Part shown: piece by piece, positions 47,801 through 54,720 of the stretch | Layout of the letters: every line of letters begins with the position of its first letter | Position numbering within the stretch: position 1 is the stretch's first letter | Origin: Dictyobacter aurantiacus | Lineage (GTDB): Bacteria > Chloroflexota > Ktedonobacteria > Ktedonobacterales > Ktedonobacteraceae | Direction: 5' to 3' | NCBI RefSeq assembly: GCF_003967515.1 | Contig: NZ_BIFQ01000002.1 | Span: 1,550,001 to 1,614,000 of the forward strand | Length of the DNA: 64,000 nt | The notes under the pieces: generated by a model | The model's database searches: none | Seen by the model: only the letters and a program-made list of their open reading frames with translations | What the model was told of the DNA's origin: nothing | Translations under genes and position numbers: made by a program

Positions 47801-48344
47801 GGGAGGATAAGGTATGATATTGCTCCACATTGAGCAGATCACCAACCGTGAGTGTCTGCAGGTGCTGGTATGCTTCCGCCTCCTCTGGATCCTGCGTGTC
47901 TGAGATATGATGGTGCTCATGGCTGCGCTGCGTTTCATTAATGTGGAGGACGATAGAGCGCTGATACCCCAGGAGCGCTGTGACTTGCCAGGGTGAGAGG
48001 TTCAGCAGGAGGCCAATGGTACGCTTATACCAGGGATGCACGATGGGTGCTGCGAGATCAATATGCCCCATCCGTTCTCTGCGAACAGTTGCCGGCGCCA
48101 GCTCCACGCCACAGGTGCGACACACGAGGCCAGCCTGACGCCTGTATTGATATTTTCCACATGCGCAGGACCAATCACGTGTGGGGCCAAAGATGCGTTC
48201 GCAGAAGAGACCATCTTTGACCGGCTGTTGTGTGCGATAGTTGATGGTGTCCGGTTTGGTGACCTCACCATGGCTCCAACGATGGATATCTTCGGGGCTG
48301 GCCAGGCCGATGCGCAGTGCAGCGATCGTATTGGCATTTCTCAT
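44841..48344 (-). CDS. Orphan RNA polymerase beta' subunit paralogue (RpoC-like)
   Basis: 1167 residues, close to full bacterial RpoC length. The start is at ATG 48344 (behind GGGGAG), giving the normal N-terminus LRIGLASPEDIHRWSHGEV. The zinc site has C60, C62, C75, C78. The catalytic NADFDGDQMAVHVPLS has Asp469, 471 and 473. Trigger-loop MRTFHSGG is present near residue 920. The second zinc region is TCQATYGICQQCYG. The bridge helix carries unusual changes (GARKGFMDRSLNTAMSGYL), and the C-terminus ends at KLPGLS where normal RpoC continues. No rpoB lies nearby. The gene overlaps the winged-helix gene by ATGA. It is most likely an accessory paralogue that forms an alternative polymerase with the housekeeping subunits, or a decoy; the chromosomal rpoC should exist elsewhere. 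Confidence 0.93.
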   Translation of the reverse strand: MRNANTIAALRIGLASPEDIHRWSHGEVTKPDTINYRTQQPVKDGLFCERIFGPTRDWSCACGKYQYRRQAGLVCRTCGVELAPATVRRERMGHIDLAAPIVHPWYKRTIGLLLNLSPWQVTALLGYQRSIVLHINETQRSHEHHHISDTQDPEEAEAYQHLQTLTVGDLLNVEQYHTLSSLFPGAFEAKTGAEAMLDLLRTLDLDALATQLHTEITTAGINTKKAIRRLHVVEAFRRSKQRPEWMILTAIPVLPPELRPILVLDGGRIASSDLNDLYRRVLHRNNRLKHFLEHNAPDTLLNNERRLLQEACQALFDNAHAKKKVTDARHRPLKSLTDVLQGKEGRFRRNLLGKRVDYSGRSVIVAGPQLQLHECGLPKEMACELFKPFLIGKLLDHHYASSPKTAKRMVERRNTQMWDVLDEVLFERLVLLNRAPTLHRLSIQTFQPRLVEGKAIQLHPLVCAAFNADFDGDQMAVHVPLSQRAQQEARRLLLSTRNVRHPASGDPVITPSQDIVLGCFYLTEERPTPKKAGRLFTDRNEALLAHEAGYIDLHTPIIIRMGDIPVYMAPPPANPEHPARGRVETTVGRLLFNDMLPEPCGYRNYPQTKETLKALVAECLSQCGEEQTARLLDDMKRIGFHYATRSGISFALSDITTPPERETLIDHGRTQVAEIDARHHAGEVTYDEWYRHVIATWTAITDEISGKVSDALDPFGTIMTIVKSGATKAKFQQIRQLSGIRGLMASPSGKVLPIPVLSNYLHGLLVWEIFIAASGARKGFMDRSLNTAMSGYLTRRLVEAGMDVIITQEDCRTTDGLLISNDTCRRNGLPDMRSTIMGRVLAEHTGHVAAGTLLNKTLVDELLATGVEHVFVRTPLTCQATYGICQQCYGSDLATGTLVQKGVAVGILAGQAIGEPGTQLTMRTFHSGGIANNAADITLGLPRVDDLFEVHMPAQAAPIAERHGIVATIATDAGTGDYLLHFVSPHGEQEEWSTRIPLKRKLTVMEGQHVVPGTPLAEGPLHPQDIFQVLGSDMTQRYLIQEIQKIYRGTGAIVHDKHFEVILRQMMRYVRVTDAGDTHLLPGSLIDRFTFQQCVADILSQGGSPVRAQPQLLGLTTTVLQTQSWIAAASFQDMSRVLARAVIFHQQDHLVGFKERLIVGKKLPGLS

Positions 48345-49162
48345 GGTTTCTCCCCTTTCCGCATCGAGATGCACGCATTGTCATTTCCTGAGCAGGGATG
48401 TGTCTGAACAGCGAGGTGAGGGTGGTTCCATCTCTGGTGTGGTTGGAAGGGAGAGGAGATAATGCTGATTTTTCGTGCGATCGCCTGTGTTGTGAGGGCG
48501 GCAACGATGGCGCGTGCTGTTCGCAGTCGTTGTTCTTCCTTGCCTGAGGCATAATACCAGAGCGCTGTATAATAGGGCGTTCCATCATCGGTGTTGTGGG
48601 CGAGCTGCTCACATATATGCATCACAACCTGTTCATCGGTTCCTACCAGGCGGATCATCACATGAATAGCGATTCGTTGGCCCGAGTCTGTGAGTAGCTC
48701 TGCTGTTGGGAGCAAAGACTCGCGGGGCTTTGTTGCAGCCTCCTTGAGTTGTTGCCGACTTCGCCATGTTGCCTGTGGATACTGCTCGGTAAGCAGAAGG
48801 CGAATTGCATTGCTCGCTGAGAGGAATGGGAGCACATGACGACCAGGACGTTTCCACGGCGCAGTTGAACCAAGCATACGTACGCCCTTTTTGGTGAGCC
48901 ATATCCAGCCTGGTTGACCCTGCTCAATCTGCTCCAGATTGAGCAGGCCTTCTCGTTGGAGATGCTCGATACGGTTATGGATACTGCTTTTTGAAGGGAA
49001 TGGACGATGCCCTTGTGATCCTCCCTCGCATGCCGTGATGAAACACATCATCTGATCGATTCTGATCGCTCGTTGCTGCAGTACGAGTGTTAATATAGAT
49101 GCATTCCGGGGATCCGGATGTCTCAGTTGCTTTTCTTCCAGTGATTGGTTCGGGGTGATCAT
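48341..49162 (-). CDS. Winged-helix protein, replication-relaxation-like, coupled to rpoC-like gene
   Basis: 273 residues from the ATG 10 bases after AGGAGG. N-terminal helices ILTLVLQQRAIRIDQMMCFI and SKSSIHNRIEHLQREGLL, then a wing PGWIWLTKKGVRML, match the winged-helix layout of replication-relaxation family proteins (PF13814) found on integrative elements. The central part (ATWRSRQQLKEAA, LTDSGQRIAIHVMIRL) resembles that family's second half. Its TGA overlaps the ATG of the RpoC-like gene (shared bases 48341-48344), so both proteins are made together and probably act together. Confidence 0.7.
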   Translation of the reverse strand: MITPNQSLEEKQLRHPDPRNASILTLVLQQRAIRIDQMMCFITACEGGSQGHRPFPSKSSIHNRIEHLQREGLLNLEQIEQGQPGWIWLTKKGVRMLGSTAPWKRPGRHVLPFLSASNAIRLLLTEQYPQATWRSRQQLKEAATKPRESLLPTAELLTDSGQRIAIHVMIRLVGTDEQVVMHICEQLAHNTDDGTPYYTALWYYASGKEEQRLRTARAIVAALTTQAIARKISIISSPFQPHQRWNHPHLAVQTHPCSGNDNACISMRKGEKP

Positions 49163-49670
49163 AGAAGCATAACCTCCTGTACATGGGCGAGTTGCCCTCT
49201 GCCTGTGCATGTCTCCAGATGCCTCGCTGATTGGTAGGTTCGTTGCTGTCAGGGATTGCTGATCATCCAGCGTTGCGATCTGGATCACGAACGTGTTCCA
49301 CTTTTTCCCTCACCACCAGCATAGAAAATCCGTCCTCTGAGAACAGGGGCAGATAATATACCAGTAGAGAGGCAACAGAGAGGTAGGGTGTGGATGGAGG
49401 AGTTAGATGAGAGGGATCTCGTGTATAGCATAAGGGGCAGAATGGAAATACATCGCTCGAATGAGCAAGCTATCTTATGCACCAGGAGTAGGAGCAGGCC
49501 GCTATCCGCTGGTGAGGGGGGCTGTTACCTTGTTCGTACTGGATGAGAAACGCACTCTTGGATGGCTTGCCTATGGCTGCACGGTGTTGCCATGCGCATC
49601 TGCGCCTGTGGATTTCTCCATCTGGGACAAGGAGTGTTCCCAGATGGCTATGGTGTTTCATGAGGCACGG
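49163..49670. other. Intergenic region upstream of winged-helix/rpoC-like operon
   Basis: No convincing gene. It should hold the promoter of the minus-strand operon. An inverted repeat GCATAAG (about 49428) / CTTATGC (about 49473) encloses a smaller GCTC/GAGC repeat. Reading frames of under 100 codons here show no family pattern. Confidence 0.4.
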
Positions 49671-49790
49671 GCGCATGCTCTGTGTCTTGTTCTGGCATGG
49701 CCTCTAGCTCGAGATCTGCGAAATACTGCTGGAGGAGTGGGTGCGTAAATCGATATTCCCCATTCCTCAAAAGGAACAATACAATGCACG
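49670..49790 (-). pseudogene. C-terminal fragment of a STAND/NACHT-type NTPase (tentative)
   Basis: A short minus-strand stretch without a start reads VLFLLRNGEYRFTHPLLQQYFADLELE. The -FTH-LLQEYFA- motif is characteristic of the end of the helical domain in STAND NTPases, which are abundant in this phylum. No upstream portion is present, so it would be a relic, cut off near the end of the neighbouring gene at 49806. Confidence 0.35.
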
Positions 49791-49805
49791 GCTTTGACGC
49801 ATACC

Positions 49806-51002
49806 CTAGAATGGGGATTCAAAGGTTAATCCCTTCGATTGATATGTCCCAATGCCAAAATATGAGCCATCAGGCAGCATGCTCTCTGCAAGGTTGCCTT
49901 GATCGATGCTAGATATTTCTGGATGGTATGCATGAGTTTCAGGAAACTCACCATATCTAAGAATCTGTTGTAATATGTCTTGATCTGCTGCTTGATAAAA
50001 CCAAACATCATTAGCCCCTAGAGGAATATCGCTTGGTTGCCACCGCACTCCTACTAACGTTCGATTTTGTCTTTGCCATAGCATCCTCTCATCAAAACGA
50101 AAGTTTTGTAATTCAAAATCCCTGTGGATTCCTTTTATTAAAGATTGTGCTCTTAAAACAAATTCTTCTGCAATCTGGGATAAACCTGAAAATAGCGCTA
50201 TCCCGGCATAATGATAATATTTACTTGCTGTGAAATATTCATTTGGTAAATTGCTTAAGTTTTCGTTCGGTGTTGGATCTATAATTTCAATTAACCCTCG
50301 TCGAATCTGTGTTTGACCTTTCTTTTTTGAATTTACAGATGGAGTTTTACTCTGACAAGCAGCTTGAACAATAATGCCTAGCTTGATTACTTGAGTATGT
50401 GTAAGTGTTTTTCCTGATTCCAACACTACAGTATTTTGGCTTGATTGTTTTTTTGCATAAATGCTTCTTCGTGCATTATTGCGACTTTCATTGCTTGTCA
50501 CACCTTTCGCTTCTATTTGTAGTAGACCTTGATTGTTTGGAAGTAATGTTGCGTAGTCTAGAGCTTTAGTACCTTGAACGCGTATTGGATTGAGATTGTC
50601 AAAATTTATATTAAACATATCCGAAATTGCTAACAGAGTTAATCCAACCCCAAAATCATGACTGAAACCCGAAGCAAAATCACCCATAATCTTCCGTATT
50701 TCTAGGTCTGGATGCCTCGGATTTAACGCTAAATATAACCCCCCTGTAATCAGGAGACTTCGTTTAATAAATCGAGATATACTCCCTGGATACCCAAGTT
50801 TCTTTACTGCTGTAGCATGAAGGAGGGTGACGAGGGAAAAGGGATATCCTGGTGCGGGAGTAGCATATCTGTTATGAAAAGAATGCACAGGATTATAAAT
50901 TGGGTCTGGAGGAATATTGTAAGGTGCTTTTTTACCTAAGCCTATTTGAATGTGCCGAGAGCGCTGTAAGGCATCTGTGTTAAATGTAAAAGTTACTTGC
51001 AT
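49806..51002 (-). CDS. Unknown protein with PD-(D/E)xK nuclease-like motif
   Basis: 398 residues. Asp149 in ALDYATLL followed by Glu164 and Lys166 in LLQIEAKG fits the PD-(D/E)xK nuclease core. A downstream basic stretch (RNNARRSIYAKKQSS) could contact DNA. The rest is not a family I recognise. The gene is clearly richer in A and T than all its neighbours, with many Asn, Ile and Lys codons, which points to horizontal acquisition. A restriction or other defence nuclease is plausible; no methyltransferase partner is adjacent. Confidence 0.65.
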   Translation of the reverse strand: MQVTFTFNTDALQRSRHIQIGLGKKAPYNIPPDPIYNPVHSFHNRYATPAPGYPFSLVTLLHATAVKKLGYPGSISRFIKRSLLITGGLYLALNPRHPDLEIRKIMGDFASGFSHDFGVGLTLLAISDMFNINFDNLNPIRVQGTKALDYATLLPNNQGLLQIEAKGVTSNESRNNARRSIYAKKQSSQNTVVLESGKTLTHTQVIKLGIIVQAACQSKTPSVNSKKKGQTQIRRGLIEIIDPTPNENLSNLPNEYFTASKYYHYAGIALFSGLSQIAEEFVLRAQSLIKGIHRDFELQNFRFDERMLWQRQNRTLVGVRWQPSDIPLGANDVWFYQAADQDILQQILRYGEFPETHAYHPEISSIDQGNLAESMLPDGSYFGIGTYQSKGLTFESPF

Positions 51003-51116
51003 ATTTCATTTTCTTATCAATATTGGATTTTATAGCATGCATTGTAAGATTGGAATTAATAAATATCAATGAAATAGTACTTTAAAATATCCTATAAAAC
51101 AACAAGGGCAAAACAC

Positions 51117-51148
51117 GGTGGTGCTTCTTTTCGAAAAGAAGCACCACC
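51117..51148 (-). terminator. Perfect 16-bp palindromic terminator
   Basis: GGTGGTGCTTCTTTTC joined directly to GAAAAGAAGCACCACC, 24 bases beyond the stop of the DUF2690 gene at 51172. On the minus strand it is followed by CCGTGTTTTG. It ends transcription of the DUF2690 array. Confidence 0.75.
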
Positions 51149-51171
51149 GGAAAATGATTAAGTTATTTTTG

Positions 51172-51727
51172 TTAAGAGGGCAATGTTGGGAGGGTCACGG
51201 TGAGCCCTGCACCACCTGCTTGATCAGGTGGTACTCTATTGATGCTGACCGTTCCTTTAATTTCGGAGACGCGGCTCAGATTGGAAACAAAAACCATGTC
51301 CGTGAATGCTACAGGGCCCGGTGATGCCTGGCTGGCACGCGCTCCGATGGTGATGCTGACGGGTTGGTGGGTGTCTGGTGAAGTGAGAATTCTTCCCCAT
51401 TCACTATGGCAGGTTGGCGAATATCTCCGCTGGAGAGTTGCTAACATCTGCCCCTGACCATCAGGGATTTCGTGGAATGCGATGGTCTGTGCGTCTTGGT
51501 AGCATCCCTGTATCATGGGATCCTGGTTGGTATAGTGTGGTGCTGTGGGATCGGATGCACAGAGCCCCTGGAATTGGCCAGGCTATCGTTCCTGCTGCGT
51601 GAGCAGAGGGCGCGAGCAGCATATCAGGGATGCTGCCTATCAGCAACAATACGACTATAATGGGTAGCATCTTGATGGCCATGCGGATGTGAAGAACTGA
51701 CAGCTGTGTTGTTCCCATGGTGCTCAT
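51172..51727 (-). pseudogene. DUF2690 secreted protein, frameshifted
   Basis: Two overlapping minus-strand frames make one gene. The first (from 51727) gives a signal peptide, LPIIVVLLLIGSIPDMLL ending in APSAHAAG. The second continues from about 51582 with SDPTAPHYTNQDPMIQGCYQDAQT, LQRRYSPTCHSEWGRI and a beta-rich tail. The family pattern QDP-x-QGC ... RYSP-C identifies DUF2690. The frame change lies around the segment encoding WPIPG. Either a real frameshift or an assembly error; the rest is intact. Confidence 0.75.
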
Positions 51728-51761
51728 AGTGTAAGTACCTTTCGATTATCTCTGTGCTTTG

Positions 51762-52117
51762 CTAGACGGGGATCGTTATGGGTTGTGTTTGGCCTTTGAG
51801 GAAAAAAGCGCCTGCCCAGTTCGTTGGGCGAACGTTCGGGAGTGTAAAAACCATATCCGTGATGGCACTGGTTTGCCTTCCATCTGCGAGGACTATGCGT
51901 TTGACGTCTTCTACTCGGCCGTTCTGAAAAGAAATAACCGCATCTATCGCTGCTACCTGCTGCTGCGCACTGGCATAGGCAAGTGTACTGATCCAATAGG
52001 TCTTGCAGATCGCCGAATGCAAGAAACTGACGCCGCCAATCAGCTCATTTTGGGCTGTGAAGACGGATTGGAGTTCAATGATGTGACTGTCTTGCATACA
52101 TCCTTGTGTGACAGGGT
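51762..52117 (-). pseudogene. DUF2690 secreted protein, 3' half, split by TnpB element
   Basis: Encodes HPVTQGCMQDSHIIELQSVF through CKTYWISTLAYASAQQQV to a normal end, QTQPITIPV. It corresponds to the middle and C-terminal parts of the intact paralogue at 53893 and joins in frame to the 5' half at 53647 once the element is removed, giving AVCEQQN-PVTQGC. An ATG in the element (52145) would make a protein without signal peptide. Confidence 0.82.
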
Positions 52118-52171
52118 GGAAACTAGTTTTAAATTTTGTAGCCATTTCTCGTCTTTTGATGGCCTTTATCC

Positions 52172-52200
52172 TTGATGTTATGGGGTACATGGGGTACAAT
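52172..52200 (+). promoter_or_regulatory. Promoter of RHH-tnpB operon with tandem operator repeats
   Basis: TTGATG (52172-52177), a 17-base spacer and TACAAT (52195-52200). Two perfect tandem copies of ATGGGGTAC (52180-52188, 52189-52197) fill the spacer and touch the -10 box, a typical arrangement for an RHH repressor. The ATG at 52207 falls where transcription should begin, so the message is probably leaderless. Confidence 0.6.
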
Positions 52201-52206
52201 GACTCC

Positions 52207-52401
52207 ATGGAAAAAGAGCGGGTTACCACGAAAATATGGCGGCATTCTTTACACAAACTCAAAATTGCTGCCGCTACGAATAATGTGTCTATGATTGATC
52301 TGTTAGAACGTCTCATCGACCAGGAGTACGAAAAAACGAAAGGGAGGGACCCCGGACATGCAGGTGATACGCGGATACAAGACCGAGCTGGACCTGAATA
52401 A
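52207..52401 (+). CDS. Ribbon-helix-helix small protein upstream of tnpB
   Basis: 64 residues. RVTTKIWRHSLHKLKIAAA followed by NNVSMIDLLERLIDQEYEK gives the strand-helix-helix pattern of CopG/Arc-type repressors; the tail is out of pattern because it overlaps the tnpB start by 44 bases. The start is at ATG 52207, since no ribosome site is visible for it or for longer options and the promoter lies directly before it. It probably represses its own promoter and thus tnpB. Confidence 0.72.
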   Translation: MEKERVTTKIWRHSLHKLKIAAATNNVSMIDLLERLIDQEYEKTKGRDPGHAGDTRIQDRAGPE

Positions 52402-53494
52402 CGCGCAAAAAACCGCGTGTTTGCAGCATGCCGGAGCCTCTCGATTTACGTATAACTGGGGGTTGAAGCGGTATGAGGAAGAGTACAAAGCGGGCCGGAA
52501 AGCGCCAAGCGCAATGAGCCTGCATAAAGAACTCAATGCCTTGAAACAGACCCATTTTCCCTGGATGTATACCGTCTCCAAGTGCGCGCCGCAAGAGGCA
52601 TTGCGCAACCTGGAGAAGGCATTCAAACAGTTCTTCGGGAAGGTAAAACTCAAGGCCCAGGGCACATATCGGGGGAAGCTCGGGTATCCTCGATGGAAGA
52701 GCAAGAAGAGAGGCATTGGCTCTTTTCGCTTGACGGGAGCGATCCACGTCTTTGAGGACCGTATTCAGCTTCCACGCCTCGGTACATTACGACTGCACGA
52801 GCACGGGTATATCCCAACAAACGCCAAGGTGTTATCGGCAACCGTCTCTGAGCAAGCAGGCCGCTGGTTTGTGAGCGTGCAGGTCGAGGAATACGGTTCG
52901 GACCCGGTTCTGGCCACTGGCCCCGCTCTTGGGATTGATCTAGGGGTTAAGGCTATGGCGACTGCCTCTGACGGCACGATCATCGCCAACCCGAAAGCCC
53001 TGCGTTCCAACCTGAAAAAGCTGAGACGGGCATCACGCCAGCATTCTCGGAAACAAAAAGGCAGCAAAAATAGAGCAAGGGCGACCCGTAAGCTTGCTCG
53101 TTTGCATGCCCATATAGGCAATATTCGCAAGGATGCACTCCATAAAGCGACCTCGCAGTTGGTGATGAAAACCAAGTCATCAAGTGAGAGGCCCGCTGTG
53201 ATTGTGCTAGAGGACCTCAACGTCTCGGGAATGCTCAAAAATAGAAGATTGAGCCGCGCCATTGCCGATGTTGGCTTCTACGAATTTCGCCGTCAAATGC
53301 TCTATAAAGCCGAGCAGACGGGTTGCAAGGTGGTCCTGGTTTCTCGCTGGGAGCCATCAAGCAAGACCTGTTCAGGGTGCAAAGCGGTCCGAGAAGAACT
53401 TGATTTACGTGAGCGAACCTTTTTGTGCCACGCCTGCGGCCTGGTCTTAGACCGAGATTTGAACGCGGCGTATAATCTGGCTGCGTTAGCATGA
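52358..53494 (+). CDS. tnpB: TnpB RNA-guided nuclease (IS605 type)
   Basis: 378 residues, start behind GGGAGG and overlapping the RHH gene. RuvC residues are complete: GIDLGVKAMAT (Asp), IVLEDLNVSGM (Glu), DRDLNAAYNL (Asp). The zinc ribbon has CSGC and CHAC pairs. N-terminal MQVIRGYKTELDLNNAQ is the normal family start. It differs clearly from the tnpB at 32316 and from the IS607-type ones, so four separate TnpB lineages or copies lie in this window. Confidence 0.95.
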   Translation: MQVIRGYKTELDLNNAQKTACLQHAGASRFTYNWGLKRYEEEYKAGRKAPSAMSLHKELNALKQTHFPWMYTVSKCAPQEALRNLEKAFKQFFGKVKLKAQGTYRGKLGYPRWKSKKRGIGSFRLTGAIHVFEDRIQLPRLGTLRLHEHGYIPTNAKVLSATVSEQAGRWFVSVQVEEYGSDPVLATGPALGIDLGVKAMATASDGTIIANPKALRSNLKKLRRASRQHSRKQKGSKNRARATRKLARLHAHIGNIRKDALHKATSQLVMKTKSSSERPAVIVLEDLNVSGMLKNRRLSRAIADVGFYEFRRQMLYKAEQTGCKVVLVSRWEPSSKTCSGCKAVREELDLRERTFLCHACGLVLDRDLNAAYNLAALA

Positions 53495-53646
53495 CCTGAG
53501 GAGTACCCTGAGTTACAGGGGATTTAAAGCTTGTGGACAGGACGGCTCTGGCTGGGTAGAAATACCCGGTGAAACTGCCCTGGTCGAAGCAAGAACAAGA
53601 CAGCAAATGTAGCTTGTCTATGTTTGTCTAAGTTCTTGATAACGGT
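53495..53646 (+). ncRNA. Candidate guide RNA (omega RNA) and right end of the element
   Basis: After the tnpB stop, GGGTAGAAATACCC forms a hairpin, followed by CTGGTCGAAGCAAGAA, a form common at the 3' end of TnpB guide-RNA scaffolds. The terminal inverted repeat CAAGAAC...GTTCTTG follows. The guide would be read from DUF2690 sequence beyond 53646. Confidence 0.5.
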
Positions 53647-53848
53647 TCTGCTGTTCACATACTGCCTGCTGCGTTCCATGGGTTGATGCGCACGTGATCG
53701 CTGCATGAGCACGGGAGAACAATGAAACGTCGGAGACATGCAACAGCTGGCTTCCAAAGAACACAAGCAGAGTGGTGAGGCAGGCAATCACAAGCAGGAG
53801 AATCATATGGGCAGGCTGTGTACGTTTTCTTCGTGGTGTGATAATCAT
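53647..53848 (-). pseudogene. DUF2690 secreted protein, 5' half, split by TnpB element
   Basis: From the ATG nine bases after AAGGG. It encodes a basic start, the signal-anchor HMILLLVIACLTTLLVFFG, a signal-peptidase-like site SRAHAA and the mature start ITCASTHGTQQAVCEQQN. The frame then enters the element and stops at 53618. The 3' half is at 51762-52117. Confidence 0.82.
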
Positions 53849-53892
53849 TCGTTTCATTTCCCTTTCCAGAAGCATTTGATGCGTATAGGTGA

Positions 53893-54477
53893 TTATGTGT
53901 GAGCTTGTACAGAAACGGTGAACGATCGCGATTTTCCAACGAGATCAAAACTGCCTGATCCAGCATGTGGGGAGATCGGCGCTGTAGTCATATCTGACCA
54001 GGCAGCATAGGCAAAAGGAGTACCAGCAAATGTGGGTGTGCCGGTGATGTCTTCTGTTGTATGATTGTGGAAGAGCATTATGGCGTGGATCGCTTTAAAA
54101 ATTCCCGACCTGGTCACAAAGGCAGTTGTACGGACCCAATACGCCTTGCAGGTTGGTGAGTAACGCAGCTCAACGTCACCCAGCGGTTTAGTCTGCTCTG
54201 TATCCTGAAAAACGGTTTGGAGATCGAGGCTTTCTGCATCGATAACGCACCCCTGGGCAATCGGATCCTGGTGTTCGCATAGAGCCTGTTGTGTACCCCT
54301 GGTGGTTGCACAGGTTGTCGCAACCGAGTTCGTTGCAGCGTGAACGGCATTTATGAACGGCGCTACTTTTTGGCTGTGGATTGCTATGGTTCCTGTGATG
54401 AGCATGAGCGTGGTGACAAGACTGCTCCCAAGGATGATCAGCGTTCGTTGGGTGTGATGCTGTTTCAATACGATCAT
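53893..54477 (-). CDS. DUF2690 secreted protein, intact
   Basis: 194 residues from the ATG behind GGAAAGGAAA. Signal peptide (LIILGSSLVTTLMLITGTIA ... AVHAAT), then the family core: CATTRGTQQALC, QDPIAQGCVIDAES, LRYSPTCKAYWVRT, and a beta-rich end. Cys residues suggest disulfides outside the cell. The family occurs in actinobacteria and Chloroflexota with unknown function. It is the only undamaged member of the three-gene tandem array here. The upstream 243 bases hold no other gene. Confidence 0.82.
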   Translation of the reverse strand: MIVLKQHHTQRTLIILGSSLVTTLMLITGTIAIHSQKVAPFINAVHAATNSVATTCATTRGTQQALCEHQDPIAQGCVIDAESLDLQTVFQDTEQTKPLGDVELRYSPTCKAYWVRTTAFVTRSGIFKAIHAIMLFHNHTTEDITGTPTFAGTPFAYAAWSDMTTAPISPHAGSGSFDLVGKSRSFTVSVQAHT

Positions 54478-54720
54478 TGTCGCTTTCCTTTCCATGTGAG
54501 ACTGACAGATGTTGTATGACTGAGGTACTTGCTCTTCCCAGCGTAGTTTGCAGATACCGTTGGAACAGGAGAAGCTATGGTGTTCATACGGGGGGAGGTG
54601 AGGAAGAGGTATGGTGATGAGAGGAAGGTAAGCCAGGGAGAGAAAAACATACCGCCCTTATTCTGGTTTGTGTATTGAGGCTACCCAAATCCCGGCAGAG
54701 ATAGAGAGAGGAATGAAGCT

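Larger units (their letters stand above)
52118..53646 (+). mobile_element. TnpB element with RHH gene, inserted in a DUF2690 gene
   Basis: About 1529 bases; the ends are known to within three bases because GGT occurs at both junctions. Removing it restores an uninterrupted DUF2690 frame with no target duplication, as for IS200/IS605-type elements. Contents: leaderless RHH gene, overlapping tnpB, candidate guide RNA and a right-end hairpin (CAAGAAC...GTTCTTG, about 53593-53638). No transposase is encoded. Confidence 0.85.

Noticed and set aside
44841-48344. The RpoC-like gene as a broken housekeeping rpoC
   Set aside because: The frame is complete and catalytic and zinc residues are intact; divergence is concentrated and the gene is coupled to another gene rather than to rpoB.
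35580-49162. Naming this region a complete integrative conjugative element
   Set aside because: No relaxase, VirB4, VirD4, integrase or attachment site is visible in the window.
49461-49748. Plus-strand 95-codon frame as a gene
   Set aside because: No ribosome site and no family pattern; the opposite strand holds a better, if fragmentary, match to a STAND NTPase end.
53618-53646. Natural C-terminus of the short DUF2690 frame
   Set aside because: The last codons come from the inserted element; the true continuation lies on its other side at 52117.
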